From contig JAFECK010000026.1 of assembly GCA_018242185.1 (NCBI GenBank), positions 1 to 64,000 of the forward strand: a DNA stretch of 64,000 nucleotides, given 5' to 3'. Below are positions 1-8,427 of this stretch, in pieces. Numbering within the stretch: the first letter of the stretch is position 1; each line of letters starts with the position of its first letter. This DNA is from Pseudomonadota bacterium (lineage in GTDB: Bacteria; Pseudomonadota; Alphaproteobacteria; Rickettsiales; Midichloriaceae). The notes under the pieces are model-generated. The model had not been told where the DNA came from. It made no database searches and worked only from the letters and a program-made list of their open reading frames with translations. A program made the translations under genes and the position numbers.

Positions 1-117
1 GTGAGTGTTGTGGATGTAGTTCAGCTCTTTTGCTGTAAGACGTAAGTGCGTAGTGTTTTTGTTGATCACCTCATATAAGGGAGAGATGCCGTCTTGCATG
101 ATAAATCGGCTATACAT
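1..117 (-). CDS. N-terminal fragment of an unidentified protein
   Basis: An open frame of 39 codons begins with ATG at 117 and runs off the left edge without a stop. The peptide starts MYSRFIMQDGISPLYEVINK and is soluble-looking, with no signal peptide. It is codirectional with lptF and lies downstream of it, separated by about 117 bases, so it may have its own promoter. There is no strong Shine-Dalgarno sequence before the ATG. I do not recognise the family from this short piece, and a chance open frame cannot be excluded. Confidence 0.35.
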   Translation of the reverse strand, partial: MYSRFIMQDGISPLYEVINKNTTHLRLTAKELNYIHNTH

Positions 118-234
118 AGCTAGCTACCATATAATGTTTGTTATGATAGCGTTCTGTACTCCAGGTAACAAAAATCAGGAAGGGGGGAGGAGATGATATT
201 TTTATTTATTTTTTGCGGGTTGATTTGCTGCTAA

Positions 235-1308
235 CTAATACCTCTGTAACCGCCAGCAACTCCATATAATAATAACGACGTGACTGATATACGGTACTGC
301 AAAGGCTACAGGGAAGCGCATGCCAAGGTTGGTGGACATTGCAGTGAGTGTAAGAATTAGACCACTTAGAATGCCACCAAAGATATATTTCATAGCGGAA
401 GTGCGGCGCTTATACTCAGGACTTGCCACAATAATCGCAAGTACTAGTAGACTTAAAGTAAAAGAGTATAAGGGCCAAGAGATTCTTTGGTGAAAATTAG
501 CTTTGCCCTTAGCGATTGGCACTCCAGGCTCCTGTCTTTGTATGCTCTGCCAAAGCTGCTGTAGCGTGAGTTCACTAGGGTCAATTCCTCGCGCCTTATC
601 GCTTTTCCCAATCAGTTCAAGGTTGAATACATAATGGCTGAACTTGAGAATCGATAACCTGCCATCTTTTAAATTCTTCTCTTGGTGTGTACCGTCTTCT
701 AACTCTAGTAACATTGCGCCTGGAGTTTTGATTATCTTGCCTCTCGCTGCAGTTATAGTTGTTTGCTTTTTATCAGACCGACCGTCTTGCACCAATATTC
801 CACGCACCTCATTGCTATCTTTGGATTCAACATAGACGGTTAGTCCTGGTATTGGCGAATTAAAACTACTTTCCTGCAAGAGCAACGCCACATAATTATT
901 GCGGAAATAGTCTTGCATGTCTTTAAATTGTTTATAGCTGGCTGGCAGGAAAACAGCAGAATTTGCATAGCTTATTATCGTGATCAACAGTGATACTTGT
1001 AATAGCGGACGCGCGATTTTCCAGCTGCTGAAGCCGATTGATTTATATATCACCAACTCTCTATCTATATACATACGGTAAAGCACATAAAGAACGGCGA
1101 GCATAGTGGCGATCGGCAGCAGTAGCATTATTAGCGATGGTAATAATAATACTGCGATTTTGACGAAATCTAGCGGATCTACACCGCGGCTTACTATCAG
1201 GTCTAAGATGCGGAAGGCTTGTGCTAACCACACTATCGAGGTCATCACTAACGTGGTTAGGAAAAATGGCCCAATGACGTGTGATCTTATATAGTTATGT
1301 ATTATCAT
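235..1308 (-). CDS. lptF: LptF/LptG-family (YjgP/YjgQ) LPS export permease
   Basis: This 357-residue inner-membrane protein has the YjgP/YjgQ layout: three N-terminal membrane segments (about 11-33, 55-78, 99-120), a periplasmic beta-rich domain (about 125-270), and three C-terminal segments (about 281-300, 309-331, 336-353). LptF and LptG pair with the LptB ATPase to pull lipopolysaccharide from the inner membrane towards the outer membrane. The order and the gene overlap suit LptF, but LptG is a close paralog and is not in the window to compare. Its ATG overlaps the gpmI stop by four bases, so translation is probably coupled. Its presence suggests the organism makes an LPS-type glycolipid. 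Confidence 0.85.
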   Translation of the reverse strand: MIIHNYIRSHVIGPFFLTTLVMTSIVWLAQAFRILDLIVSRGVDPLDFVKIAVLLLPSLIMLLLPIATMLAVLYVLYRMYIDRELVIYKSIGFSSWKIARPLLQVSLLITIISYANSAVFLPASYKQFKDMQDYFRNNYVALLLQESSFNSPIPGLTVYVESKDSNEVRGILVQDGRSDKKQTTITAARGKIIKTPGAMLLELEDGTHQEKNLKDGRLSILKFSHYVFNLELIGKSDKARGIDPSELTLQQLWQSIQRQEPGVPIAKGKANFHQRISWPLYSFTLSLLVLAIIVASPEYKRRTSAMKYIFGGILSGLILTLTAMSTNLGMRFPVAFAVPYISHVVIIIWSCWRLQRY

Positions 1309-2807
1309 ATAACCAAGCTTTTTCCTGTCATTTCAAGCGGAGAAGTTATACCCATCACCGCAAGTATAGTTGGTGCTACATCACTCAACGACCCATTACT
1401 ACGCAATCTGATATCGCTTGCGCCATAGTAAATTAGCGGCACAGGATTCATAGAATGTGAAGTAGCTGGCTGTCCGTCTGGCCCGAGCATCATGTCGATA
1501 TTGCCATGATCTGCGGTGATCCACAAGTCTAATCCGTATTGGGTGGCAAGGCTCATTAAATTTCCTAGTTGTTGATCTATCGTCTCGACTGCAGCAATCC
1601 CGGCTTGTATATTGCCGGTATGTCCTACCATATCTGCATTAGCATAATTCACGCAAATCAACTTGTACTGCTGTTTAGCCACACCTTGTTGTACTGCCTC
1701 TGTTACAGCTATAGCAGACATTTGTGGCGCTAGGTCATAAGTGGCGACTTTTGGAGAATGTATCAGCACTCTGTCTTCATTCACCCACGGCTCTTCTTTG
1801 CCGCCGTTAAGGAAATATGTGACATGGGCATATTTCTCCGTTTCAGCCACTTTTAACTGCTTATAGCCGGCATTAGCCATTACTTCGCTCATAGTGTTTT
1901 TTAGTATAGGCTTGGTGAATATAGTTTGCATCACCTTATCGAGTTTCTGCCCATACGACACCATACCAAAAGCTTTTATTCCTTTTAAAAGTAATTTAGG
2001 CGGTGTTTTAAGATGTGCTACAATTTCATCTGGTAACAATAAGAGACTTAGTAGCTGGCGCATACGCTCACCACGGTAATGGCTGCAGATAAGATAGTCA
2101 CCATCATGCATGCCTTGATAATTACCTATTATGACAGGGTGAAAAAACTCATCACTCACCCCATGCTCGTAATTCCGCCGTGCTACTTCTTCTGGAGAGC
2201 TTACTTGTTGCCCCTCGCCATAAGCAATTGCTTTATATGCTAATTCCGTTCTTTCGAAGTTATTATCTCTATCCATAGCGTAGTAGCGGCCGGTAAGCGT
2301 GGCGATATCTTGGTATAGTCCGGCGTCCTTTAGCATATCAAGATATTTGAGAATACTTTTAGGAGAGCAGTCTCGGCCGTCGCTAATAGCGTGTAAGAAT
2401 ATCTGCACACCTCTACTTTTAAGTGCTTGCGCAAGTGCGATAATATGCTGTATGTGCCCGTGTACGCCGCCGTCTGAGATAATGCCAAGAATATGGCATT
2501 GAGCGCCTTCTACTATATCCGTGAGCTTGGGGTGAGTAGCTAGTTCTCCATTCTCTGCCGCTTGGTTGATTAGTAGCAACTCTTGTTTGGTGACGCGGCC
2601 GCTACCTATAGTGAGATGGCCTACCTCGGAGTTGCCTACCTGCATTGCTGGTAGCCCTACCGCTTCGCCTGAGGCGAGTAATAGTGCGCTTGGGTGAGAT
2701 GCTAGTAACGAGTTAAGATTGGGAGTGCTAGCGCTAGTTACAGCGTTGCCAGGGGAGGGGGGTGCTATGCCAAATCCGTCAATAATACATAAGAGCGCTG
2801 GCCGCAT
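1305..2807 (-). CDS. gpmI: 2,3-bisphosphoglycerate-independent phosphoglycerate mutase
   Basis: GpmI interconverts 3- and 2-phosphoglycerate in lower glycolysis/gluconeogenesis using two metal ions and a phosphoserine. The sequence shows the N-terminal metal motif DGFG, the GNSEVGH motif with the catalytic serine (about residue 60), SDGGVHGH, the GRYYAMDRD segment and the C-terminal ADHGN metal site. At about 500 residues it has the family's usual length. An in-frame GTG at 2819 would add four residues; I prefer the ATG at 2807 because family members begin a few residues before the DGFG strand. It sits between a coiled-coil protein upstream and lptF downstream, in one apparent operon. Confidence 0.95.
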   Translation of the reverse strand: MRPALLCIIDGFGIAPPSPGNAVTSASTPNLNSLLASHPSALLLASGEAVGLPAMQVGNSEVGHLTIGSGRVTKQELLLINQAAENGELATHPKLTDIVEGAQCHILGIISDGGVHGHIQHIIALAQALKSRGVQIFLHAISDGRDCSPKSILKYLDMLKDAGLYQDIATLTGRYYAMDRDNNFERTELAYKAIAYGEGQQVSSPEEVARRNYEHGVSDEFFHPVIIGNYQGMHDGDYLICSHYRGERMRQLLSLLLLPDEIVAHLKTPPKLLLKGIKAFGMVSYGQKLDKVMQTIFTKPILKNTMSEVMANAGYKQLKVAETEKYAHVTYFLNGGKEEPWVNEDRVLIHSPKVATYDLAPQMSAIAVTEAVQQGVAKQQYKLICVNYANADMVGHTGNIQAGIAAVETIDQQLGNLMSLATQYGLDLWITADHGNIDMMLGPDGQPATSHSMNPVPLIYYGASDIRLRSNGSLSDVAPTILAVMGITSPLEMTGKSLVI

Positions 2808-2820
2808 TGCTAATAACACA

Positions 2821-4338
2821 CTATGACTGGCCTAAACCATTACCTTTATCACCGCTCTGTGATGTAACGAGTTTCTGGAAATAGTCAGAGTCTTTCCCTG
2901 CAAGCCTTGCCGCACGGGCTTGTGCTTTCTCCATCAGCTCTTCATGCATTGCAGTTCTCCCCTCTTTCACTTTAGCACGAGCTGCAAGCTGTTCTTGTTT
3001 ATGAGCTGTAGTCGCTATAAGTTCTTCAAACAATGATACACGTCCTTTCTCAGCTTGTTGTCCGTGATTTTGTGCTTCTTGGTACTTTTGCTCCAAGCTC
3101 TCTCTTCTTTCCCTGCATTCTTGAAGCATGCGCAGTTGGGTGCTGATTTGATTGACAGACTGGAGCATCTCTAGCACGTTATTGCCTGTGATGCCTTTTG
3201 AACGGATATCATTGATGATTCGACGTTCAAGTTCTACTTCTTTACTTATTAATTCCTCGATGCCCTTGGCTAATCTAGCGCTGGTTTCCCTAGCATCTGT
3301 ATATTCAAGTACGTTGATACGAATGGTTTGCTCACTAACGATACCATAGCTCATACCACCGTATGACATAATTTGGCTCACATATGTGGTCTGGATCACG
3401 GTGGCGGCAACTTCCACGCCTGGAGCAAAGCGTACCATCTGCTGGCCCTTATGCTCAAATACAGTAATCTCCTGTTTTTTGCCTTCTAGGTTTATACCGC
3501 GGCTTTTGGCGATATTATGGATTGGGCTTTGTTTATCGTTGACTAATTCTCTTGCTTGCTCTTGCAGGCTTATACTCTTGGCTAAATGGGTAACCTCGGT
3601 TGTTAAGGCTTTCTGACGCTCAGCACGCCTAATTGCGTATTCTTCATAAATTTTCTCTACGCCTCTAGCTAACAACTCTATAGCAACAGCGACTCTAGTT
3701 AATGCTCCAGCTGCATGAGCTTCGATTGCGTTTTGCACCATTGGAGAATTAGCATATGCTGCTAGTGACTCAAGGCGCTGTCTTTCGCGCTCTTGCTCTT
3801 TTTCACGCTCACTTTTTTCCTTTTCTATTTCACGTTCAATTGCAGTAGTGTCAACTTTCTTCTCGTCTACTGCTTTGATCATTTGGCCGACCACGCCTTG
3901 TACTGCGCTAGCAGGCACAGGTACAGGCATACCTGATGCAACTATACGAGTAGCTTCTGCGGTTATAAAACGCATCTCAGCTTGGGTTAGTGATCCAAGC
4001 TCGCGACCAGCTAGAATTACTCCAGCCTTAATCGCCACCTCAACTTCAGCCACTGTTAAAAGTGGGCGGGCTGCAGAGCTATCAACACCTGAAACTGCTA
4101 AGAAACCTGTTGCAGGATCATAAAGCGCAGTGCTACCAGATTTGGAGCGATAATGACTGACGTCATCTCCACCAGTGAGGCTTCTGCGGTATTCTTGACC
4201 TCTATAGCTCAAAACGTTGCCGTCTTCATCAAACGCATAACCTTCAGTGGCGGTTTGATTGCCATGGCTTAAAAATAGATTGGCGCCTTCAGAGATAGAC
4301 TGAGCTAGACTTTTTTCCGTTACGACTGGGTGCAACAT
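2821..4338 (-). CDS. large coiled-coil protein of unknown function
   Basis: I do not recognise a family. The roughly 505-residue protein has no signal peptide or membrane segment. Its N-terminal 140 residues are mixed; about 165-200 is a highly charged Glu/Arg/Lys helix of coiled-coil type; a central region of about 260-340 looks globular; and about 345-490 is again long, charged and helical. A GTG at 4350 is in frame, but the ATG at 4338 has a GAGGA Shine-Dalgarno sequence seven bases before it, so I use that. It is the first gene of the run leading to gpmI and lptF, which gives no functional clue. A cytoplasmic scaffold or a secreted effector are both possible. Confidence 0.75.
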   Translation of the reverse strand: MLHPVVTEKSLAQSISEGANLFLSHGNQTATEGYAFDEDGNVLSYRGQEYRRSLTGGDDVSHYRSKSGSTALYDPATGFLAVSGVDSSAARPLLTVAEVEVAIKAGVILAGRELGSLTQAEMRFITAEATRIVASGMPVPVPASAVQGVVGQMIKAVDEKKVDTTAIEREIEKEKSEREKEQERERQRLESLAAYANSPMVQNAIEAHAAGALTRVAVAIELLARGVEKIYEEYAIRRAERQKALTTEVTHLAKSISLQEQARELVNDKQSPIHNIAKSRGINLEGKKQEITVFEHKGQQMVRFAPGVEVAATVIQTTYVSQIMSYGGMSYGIVSEQTIRINVLEYTDARETSARLAKGIEELISKEVELERRIINDIRSKGITGNNVLEMLQSVNQISTQLRMLQECRERRESLEQKYQEAQNHGQQAEKGRVSLFEELIATTAHKQEQLAARAKVKEGRTAMHEELMEKAQARAARLAGKDSDYFQKLVTSQSGDKGNGLGQS

Positions 4339-4415
4339 AGTGGTCCTCACATAATTGAAATCAAGGTATGCCGAAACTATATCATGGTATCAGCAAAATC
4401 CAATACTAATTTTGC

Positions 4416-4455
4416 AAAAGGCGTTGTCGCACAACAATATGCAACAACGCCTTGT
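4416..4455 (-). terminator. hairpin after the UbiK-H1-like gene
   Basis: On the minus strand a ten-base stem (AAGGCGTTGT with ACAACGCCTT) closes a loop of about 16 bases, and the 3' arm runs straight into TTTT. It starts 14 bases after the stop codon at 4469. The arms are perfect and the position fits an intrinsic terminator, though the U-tract is short. Confidence 0.6.
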
Positions 4456-4468
4456 AAACTCACAGCAA

Positions 4469-4981
4469 TTATTTTTTTACTGCAGGCTTAGCCTTAGTAG
4501 TTTTAGCTTTTGTAGCCTTTGGCGTAGAAGCTTTTTTCACTATAGGCTTTTTAGCTGTAGTCTTTTTAGCTACAGGCTTTTTAGCCAATGGCTTCTTAGC
4601 AGTAGTCTTTTTAACCGTAGTCTTTTTAACTGGTGTAGCTTTTTTGGCAGCAGCTTTTTTCACTATAGGCTTTTTAGCCGTAGTTTTTTTAGCTACAGCT
4701 TTTTTAGCTGCCGGTTTTTTGGCCGGTTTAGCTTTGGTAGTGGTTTTAGTTCCAGTTGTCATAATTTTCTCCAGATCTTTTTGATTTTGAATTGTACTTT
4801 TCCTGATTTCATTAAACTCATCACGTTGTACGAAATTCATTCTCTTAACCATACTTTCCACGTTACACTTTACGAATTTCACCAAATCGCGCTTCATAGA
4901 AGCTGCAGCGGTAAAAGCGGACTTGGTCATATCGCTAAGATCGTCAAAAAAACCACTATCTTTTTTCCTATGCTTATCCAT
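4469..4981 (-). CDS. UbiK-like (BMFP) protein fused to a histone H1-like basic tail
   Basis: This 170-residue protein has two parts. Residues 9-74 resemble the accessory factor UbiK/BMFP family: an amphipathic helix (FFDDLSDMTKSAFTAAASMK) followed by a helix containing MNFVQRDEFNEIRK, equivalent to the family's 'M-x-x-V-x-R-x-E-F-D' signature. UbiK helps assemble ubiquinone biosynthesis enzymes. Residues 76-170 are a low-complexity Lys/Ala/Thr/Pro tail of AKKT/VKKA repeats, like histone H1 or chlamydial Hc-type proteins; AKKTTAKKPIVKKA occurs at 97-110 and 138-151. Family members normally end after the coiled coil. It faces lgt divergently, an arrangement I recall as common for this gene in Alphaproteobacteria. 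ATG 4981 has GAGGGA upstream. DNA binding is inferred from composition only. Confidence 0.75.
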   Translation of the reverse strand: MDKHRKKDSGFFDDLSDMTKSAFTAAASMKRDLVKFVKCNVESMVKRMNFVQRDEFNEIRKSTIQNQKDLEKIMTTGTKTTTKAKPAKKPAAKKAVAKKTTAKKPIVKKAAAKKATPVKKTTVKKTTAKKPLAKKPVAKKTTAKKPIVKKASTPKATKAKTTKAKPAVKK

Positions 4982-5094
4982 CTTATTCCCTCTTTCTTTG
5001 TTCGGCTTATTCGTTTATACTCGTAACGCTTGACCGAATAATTAAAAGCGGCATAACAACGCCTGTTACGCCAACACTTTATCATTGTAGACAT

Positions 5095-5934
5095 ATGTTA
5101 TGGATAAATGCAATACTTTTACATTCTTTTGACCCAATAGCGATACAATTGGGTCCCATTTCTATCAGATGGTATTCCTTAGCGTATATAGTCGGCATCA
5201 TAGCTGCGTTATGGTTAATCTCTAGGTTAAATCAGCGTTTGAAACAGGTTGTGTTTGTTAATAATGAGCAAATTTATGACTCTTTATTATGGGTAGTATT
5301 TGGCATAATAATTGGTGGCAGACTTGGCTATATTATATTTTATTACACGGCATCTGTGCAAAAAGATTGGTTAAGTGCTGTACGTATTTGGGATGGCGGT
5401 ATGTCTTTCCATGGTGGCTTGGTGGGTTTGGTTATTGGGCTTTGGTTATATAGCAGGCGTGCTAATATCAATTTCTTACGTGTTTGTGATTTAGCATCGT
5501 GCGCAAGCCCTATAGGCTTATTTTTAGGTAGGGTAGCTAATTTTATTAACGGTGAGTTATATGGCAAACCAACTGATTTGCCTTGGGCTGTGGTTTTTCC
5601 TATGGTGGATCATCAGCCGCGCCATCCATCTCAACTATATGAAGCTGTTTTGGAAGGTATACTATTATTATGTATTATGCTTTTAAGTTTTTGGAGTGAA
5701 GCAATAAGAAACACGCCAGGTAGGTTAAGTGGCTTATTTTTAGTAAGTTATGCGAGTATACGTATAACGGTGGAACATTTCTTTCGTGAGCCAGATATGC
5801 AACTTGGGCTTTTTTATGGTATATTGAGCATGGGTCAGATACTTAGTCTACCAATGTTGCTTGTAGGAATATACTTACTAGTAAGACCTATAAGCCGAAT
5901 AATGCAACTAAGAGGAGAATGTGACATACGCTAA
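5095..5934 (+). CDS. lgt: prolipoprotein diacylglyceryl transferase
   Basis: Lgt moves a diacylglyceryl group from phosphatidylglycerol to the lipobox cysteine of prelipoproteins, the first step of lipoprotein maturation (LspA, which acts next, is at 50031-50531). The 279-residue polytopic protein carries GGRLGYIIF (74-82), WDGGMSFHGG with the conserved His106, the Lgt signature GRVANFINGELYG (145-157) with Arg146, and RHPSQLYEA (176-184). Length is normal. The end overlaps the next gene by 14 bases. Several lipoproteins in this window (8937, 12064, 21940) are likely substrates. Confidence 0.95.
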   Translation: MLWINAILLHSFDPIAIQLGPISIRWYSLAYIVGIIAALWLISRLNQRLKQVVFVNNEQIYDSLLWVVFGIIIGGRLGYIIFYYTASVQKDWLSAVRIWDGGMSFHGGLVGLVIGLWLYSRRANINFLRVCDLASCASPIGLFLGRVANFINGELYGKPTDLPWAVVFPMVDHQPRHPSQLYEAVLEGILLLCIMLLSFWSEAIRNTPGRLSGLFLVSYASIRITVEHFFREPDMQLGLFYGILSMGQILSLPMLLVGIYLLVRPISRIMQLRGECDIR

Positions 5935-6835
5935 GGGGATTTTATTAAAGCTCTTAAACATCGCATTGTTCACGGCGATTTCTATATTGTCAGCACGAGT
6001 GGGTAGGGATTTGCATAAACTCCAATTATTCTGGATGATCTGCGCGTTTGCTATAATCGTGGTTTCTATACCTATGCTGCTTTTTAATAAACAGCAACTC
6101 TTTGCTTTAAATTGTAAGTCTTTTTTAGGGTTTGCACTTAGATCATTATGCAATGTGCTCGGTATGTGGGCATGGCTTGAGGCAATATCTCATATTGGTG
6201 CTAATACTAGCTCGGCTATCAGTTACATGACGCCAATTTTTACGACTGTGCTAGCTGTGTTGCTGCTGAAAGAAAAGCTTGCGACTTCATGTTTGCTAGC
6301 GATTATGACGAGCTTTGTAGGGCTTTGCGTAGTGTTGCAACCCAGCAGTTTAGACATGCTTAGTTATGGTGGTATGATGGGATTATTTTCCTGCTTGATG
6401 TGGGCTGTGCATGATATAGTTTGCAAAAAGCAAACGTTCAAGGAGCAACATTTCATACAAGCTTGGTATGTTTTCTTATTCAGTATGATTATTAGCACTC
6501 CTTCTATGCTCCTGTTATGGCAACCTATTAGTAGTTATGAGGTGTCGATAATCGCGTTAATTGGCGCTATTGCTGCCGCCAACGTAGTGGTAATTTTTCT
6601 CGCATATAAGGCGGCTCCTATTACGGTGTTGATGCCGTTCAGTTATTGTAAGTTTATATTCATGGCTATTGCTGCCTATATCTTTTTAGATGAGAATATT
6701 ATGGCCAATACTATAGCGGGTGCGCTGATTATTGCGTCCTCATCAGCGTATATTTTTTATAACCAGAGCAAAATGCAGCAACTTGAACGTGTAACAAACA
6801 GAAAAAATTTTGCAAAAACACTTGCGTCAAAATGA
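5921..6835 (+). CDS. EamA/DMT-family transporter, ten predicted membrane segments
   Basis: This 304-residue membrane protein consists of two EamA-type repeats of about five helices each, the drug/metabolite transporter (DMT) layout. The second half has the typical GAIAAANVVVIFLAYKAAPITVLMPFSY-like pattern (only part quoted here: residues near 'AAPITVLMPF') and the LDENI segment before the last helices. The start is GTG at 5921, preceded by AGAGGAG, and overlaps lgt by 14 bases, implying coupling. DMT carriers in Rickettsiales import host metabolites such as S-adenosylmethionine, but the substrate cannot be read from this sequence. Confidence 0.85.
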   Translation: MTYAKGILLKLLNIALFTAISILSARVGRDLHKLQLFWMICAFAIIVVSIPMLLFNKQQLFALNCKSFLGFALRSLCNVLGMWAWLEAISHIGANTSSAISYMTPIFTTVLAVLLLKEKLATSCLLAIMTSFVGLCVVLQPSSLDMLSYGGMMGLFSCLMWAVHDIVCKKQTFKEQHFIQAWYVFLFSMIISTPSMLLLWQPISSYEVSIIALIGAIAAANVVVIFLAYKAAPITVLMPFSYCKFIFMAIAAYIFLDENIMANTIAGALIIASSSAYIFYNQSKMQQLERVTNRKNFAKTLASK

Positions 6836-6886
6836 CAGTGGTGTACCTTGGCATATAGGTTTTATTTAATTAATAGGTCTACATAT

Positions 6887-7519
6887 ATGAGATATATAAG
6901 TGCAGCAGTGATGGCAGGTGTCATGATTTCTGGTGTTGCGTCTAGCGCGCAAGCAAAGCCGTATTTGAAAGTTGATCTTGGGCTCAACGATATCCGTACT
7001 AAGATACCTGGGGAAATAGATGGTGTGACTATAGATCATAAGGCGCATCGTCCTCGTGGCGGTCTCGTGGGTTTAGGTGTTGGTTCTCAACTTGGAGATT
7101 ACCGCATAGAATTAATGGTGAACGGTTCACGTAACCATCGTACTATAAAAATTTCATCTGATGAGATGCGGCTCAGGTTACACCGCATCTCTGGGATGGT
7201 AAACGTTTACTATGATAGGTATCTTGGGATAGTTTCTCCATATGCTATGGCAGGCTTTGGTACTGTGTTTCATAAAGCACGGATAAAGCATTACGGTGGT
7301 TCTACCTTCCACTTGCGTAACGTTAGAGGGATAATAGGGCAGGGTGGAACTGGGCTCATGGTCAGATTGACGGAAAGTGTGTCTTTGGACGTTGGTTTGA
7401 GGGTTGGTATGGAGAAGTTCACTAAAGGGAAAAATGTAACTACGGTTGCCCCGGATACGATTCATGCAAAATACGGTATATTCAGCTCAATAATCACAGG
7501 TTTGCAGGTCAGTCTATAG
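6887..7519 (+). CDS. outer-membrane beta-barrel surface protein
   Basis: The 210-residue product starts with a clear Sec signal (MRYISAAVMAGVMISGVASSAQA, cleavage near residue 23) and continues with alternating hydrophobic strands separated by turns, including GGLVGLGVGSQLGDYRIEL, VNVYYDRYLGIVSPYAMAGFG and VSLDVGLRVGMEK, ending in a hydrophobic final strand (TGLQVSL). This is the pattern of the small eight-stranded OMP/porin-like superfamily that includes rickettsial Msp/OMP surface antigens. An in-frame start at 6848 would add 13 residues and spoil the signal peptide, so I use 6887. It lies just downstream of the EamA gene. Confidence 0.8.
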   Translation: MRYISAAVMAGVMISGVASSAQAKPYLKVDLGLNDIRTKIPGEIDGVTIDHKAHRPRGGLVGLGVGSQLGDYRIELMVNGSRNHRTIKISSDEMRLRLHRISGMVNVYYDRYLGIVSPYAMAGFGTVFHKARIKHYGGSTFHLRNVRGIIGQGGTGLMVRLTESVSLDVGLRVGMEKFTKGKNVTTVAPDTIHAKYGIFSSIITGLQVSL

Positions 7520-7607
7520 ACAAGAGTCAATTTATGTGTATACTGCCCTGACCTATGCTTAGTGAGTTGGGGTAGGTTGTTTTGTTATGTATTGATGGGA
7601 AGAGGTT

Positions 7608-8315
7608 ATGGCGATTAAAGATGTGATGTTAAATGGTGCGGGAGGAAGAATTGAGGGGAAACTGCATATGTCCTCTGATCCGAGCGCTCCAGCTGCACTG
7701 ATTTTGCACCCTCATCCATTGCATGGTGGCACAATGAACAACAAGGTGGTCTACCGCTTATTTCACTGTTTTGTAAAAAATGATTGTACTGTGTTGCGCT
7801 ATAACTCACGTGGGGTAGGGAAATCGCAAGGTAAGTATGATAGTGGTGTAGGAGAGAGAGTGGATGCTTCTTTGTTGCTTGATGATTTGGTTGCTTTGGC
7901 TCCTGAAGCTCAAAATTACTGGATTTGTGGTTTTTCATTTGGGGCATGGATTGCCATGGAGATTGTTATGCGTCGCCCGGAAATCGGTAATTTTATCGCT
8001 ATTGCACCACCTGCGCATAATCATGACTTCAGCTTTTTCTCCTGTCATGCAGAAGGGCTAATAATACAAGGCACCGAAGATCAAATAGTGCCAGAAGAGA
8101 AGGTCTATGATCTGTATGAAAAGATCAGTAAGCAACATGACTCGCATATAGAATATGTGCCAATGAAAGCAGATCACTTTTTTCTTGATCAAATTGACCA
8201 GTTAGGGGAGGTGGTGGATTCTTATATTGCCACGCAGGTTAGTCATGGTGCTGTGCAGCCTATTGCAAGGAACCGCCGTGATCGCAAGCGTAGGGTAAAA
8301 GAGATTATTGAGTAG
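7608..8315 (+). CDS. alpha/beta hydrolase (dienelactone-hydrolase-like)
   Basis: This 235-residue cytoplasmic protein is an alpha/beta hydrolase of the COG2945 type. Visible features are HPHPLHGGTMNN (oxyanion region), RYNSRGVGKSQGKYD, the nucleophile elbow GFSFGAW (Ser about 110), the acid in GTEDQIVP and the catalytic His in KADHFF. Its substrate is unknown; related proteins are annotated as general esterases or carboxymethylenebutenolidase-like. The last 20 residues are strongly basic (RNRRDRKRRVKE), which is not part of the fold and might bind nucleic acid or membrane. ATG 7608 follows a GAAGAGGTT Shine-Dalgarno. Confidence 0.85.
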   Translation: MAIKDVMLNGAGGRIEGKLHMSSDPSAPAALILHPHPLHGGTMNNKVVYRLFHCFVKNDCTVLRYNSRGVGKSQGKYDSGVGERVDASLLLDDLVALAPEAQNYWICGFSFGAWIAMEIVMRRPEIGNFIAIAPPAHNHDFSFFSCHAEGLIIQGTEDQIVPEEKVYDLYEKISKQHDSHIEYVPMKADHFFLDQIDQLGEVVDSYIATQVSHGAVQPIARNRRDRKRRVKEIIE

Positions 8316-8321
8316 TGTTAT

Positions 8322-8400
8322 CACGGCGCAGGCCGGGACACCCAGCTTAACAATATTGCGACAGCCATTCTCCTGTATCCCAGCTTTCGCTGGGATGACA
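8322..8400. repeat. degenerate dispersed palindromic repeat pair (IPAFAGMT type)
   Basis: Between two convergent genes lie two copies of a short dyad element. The first is worn (CGGCGCAGGCCGGGA, 8324-8338). The second is a perfect stem, ATCCCAGC (8377-8384) and GCTGGGAT (8389-8396), with the loop TTTC. One frame of it reads IPAFAGMT, the hallmark of the 'TCATCCCAGC-GCTGGGAT' REP-like element seen in many proteobacterial genomes. Related copies are at 62321-62425. The hairpin could also separate the two convergent transcripts. Confidence 0.65.
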
Positions 8401-8427
8401 TTACTTCAGTTTACTGGATCTTCTTTG

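Noticed and set aside
4355-5026. Plus-strand open frame rich in Ser/Phe/Leu repeats
   Set aside because: It is the antisense of the lysine/alanine-repeat gene at 4469-4981; the repeats are mirror images of AAG/GCT codons and no ribosome site precedes it.
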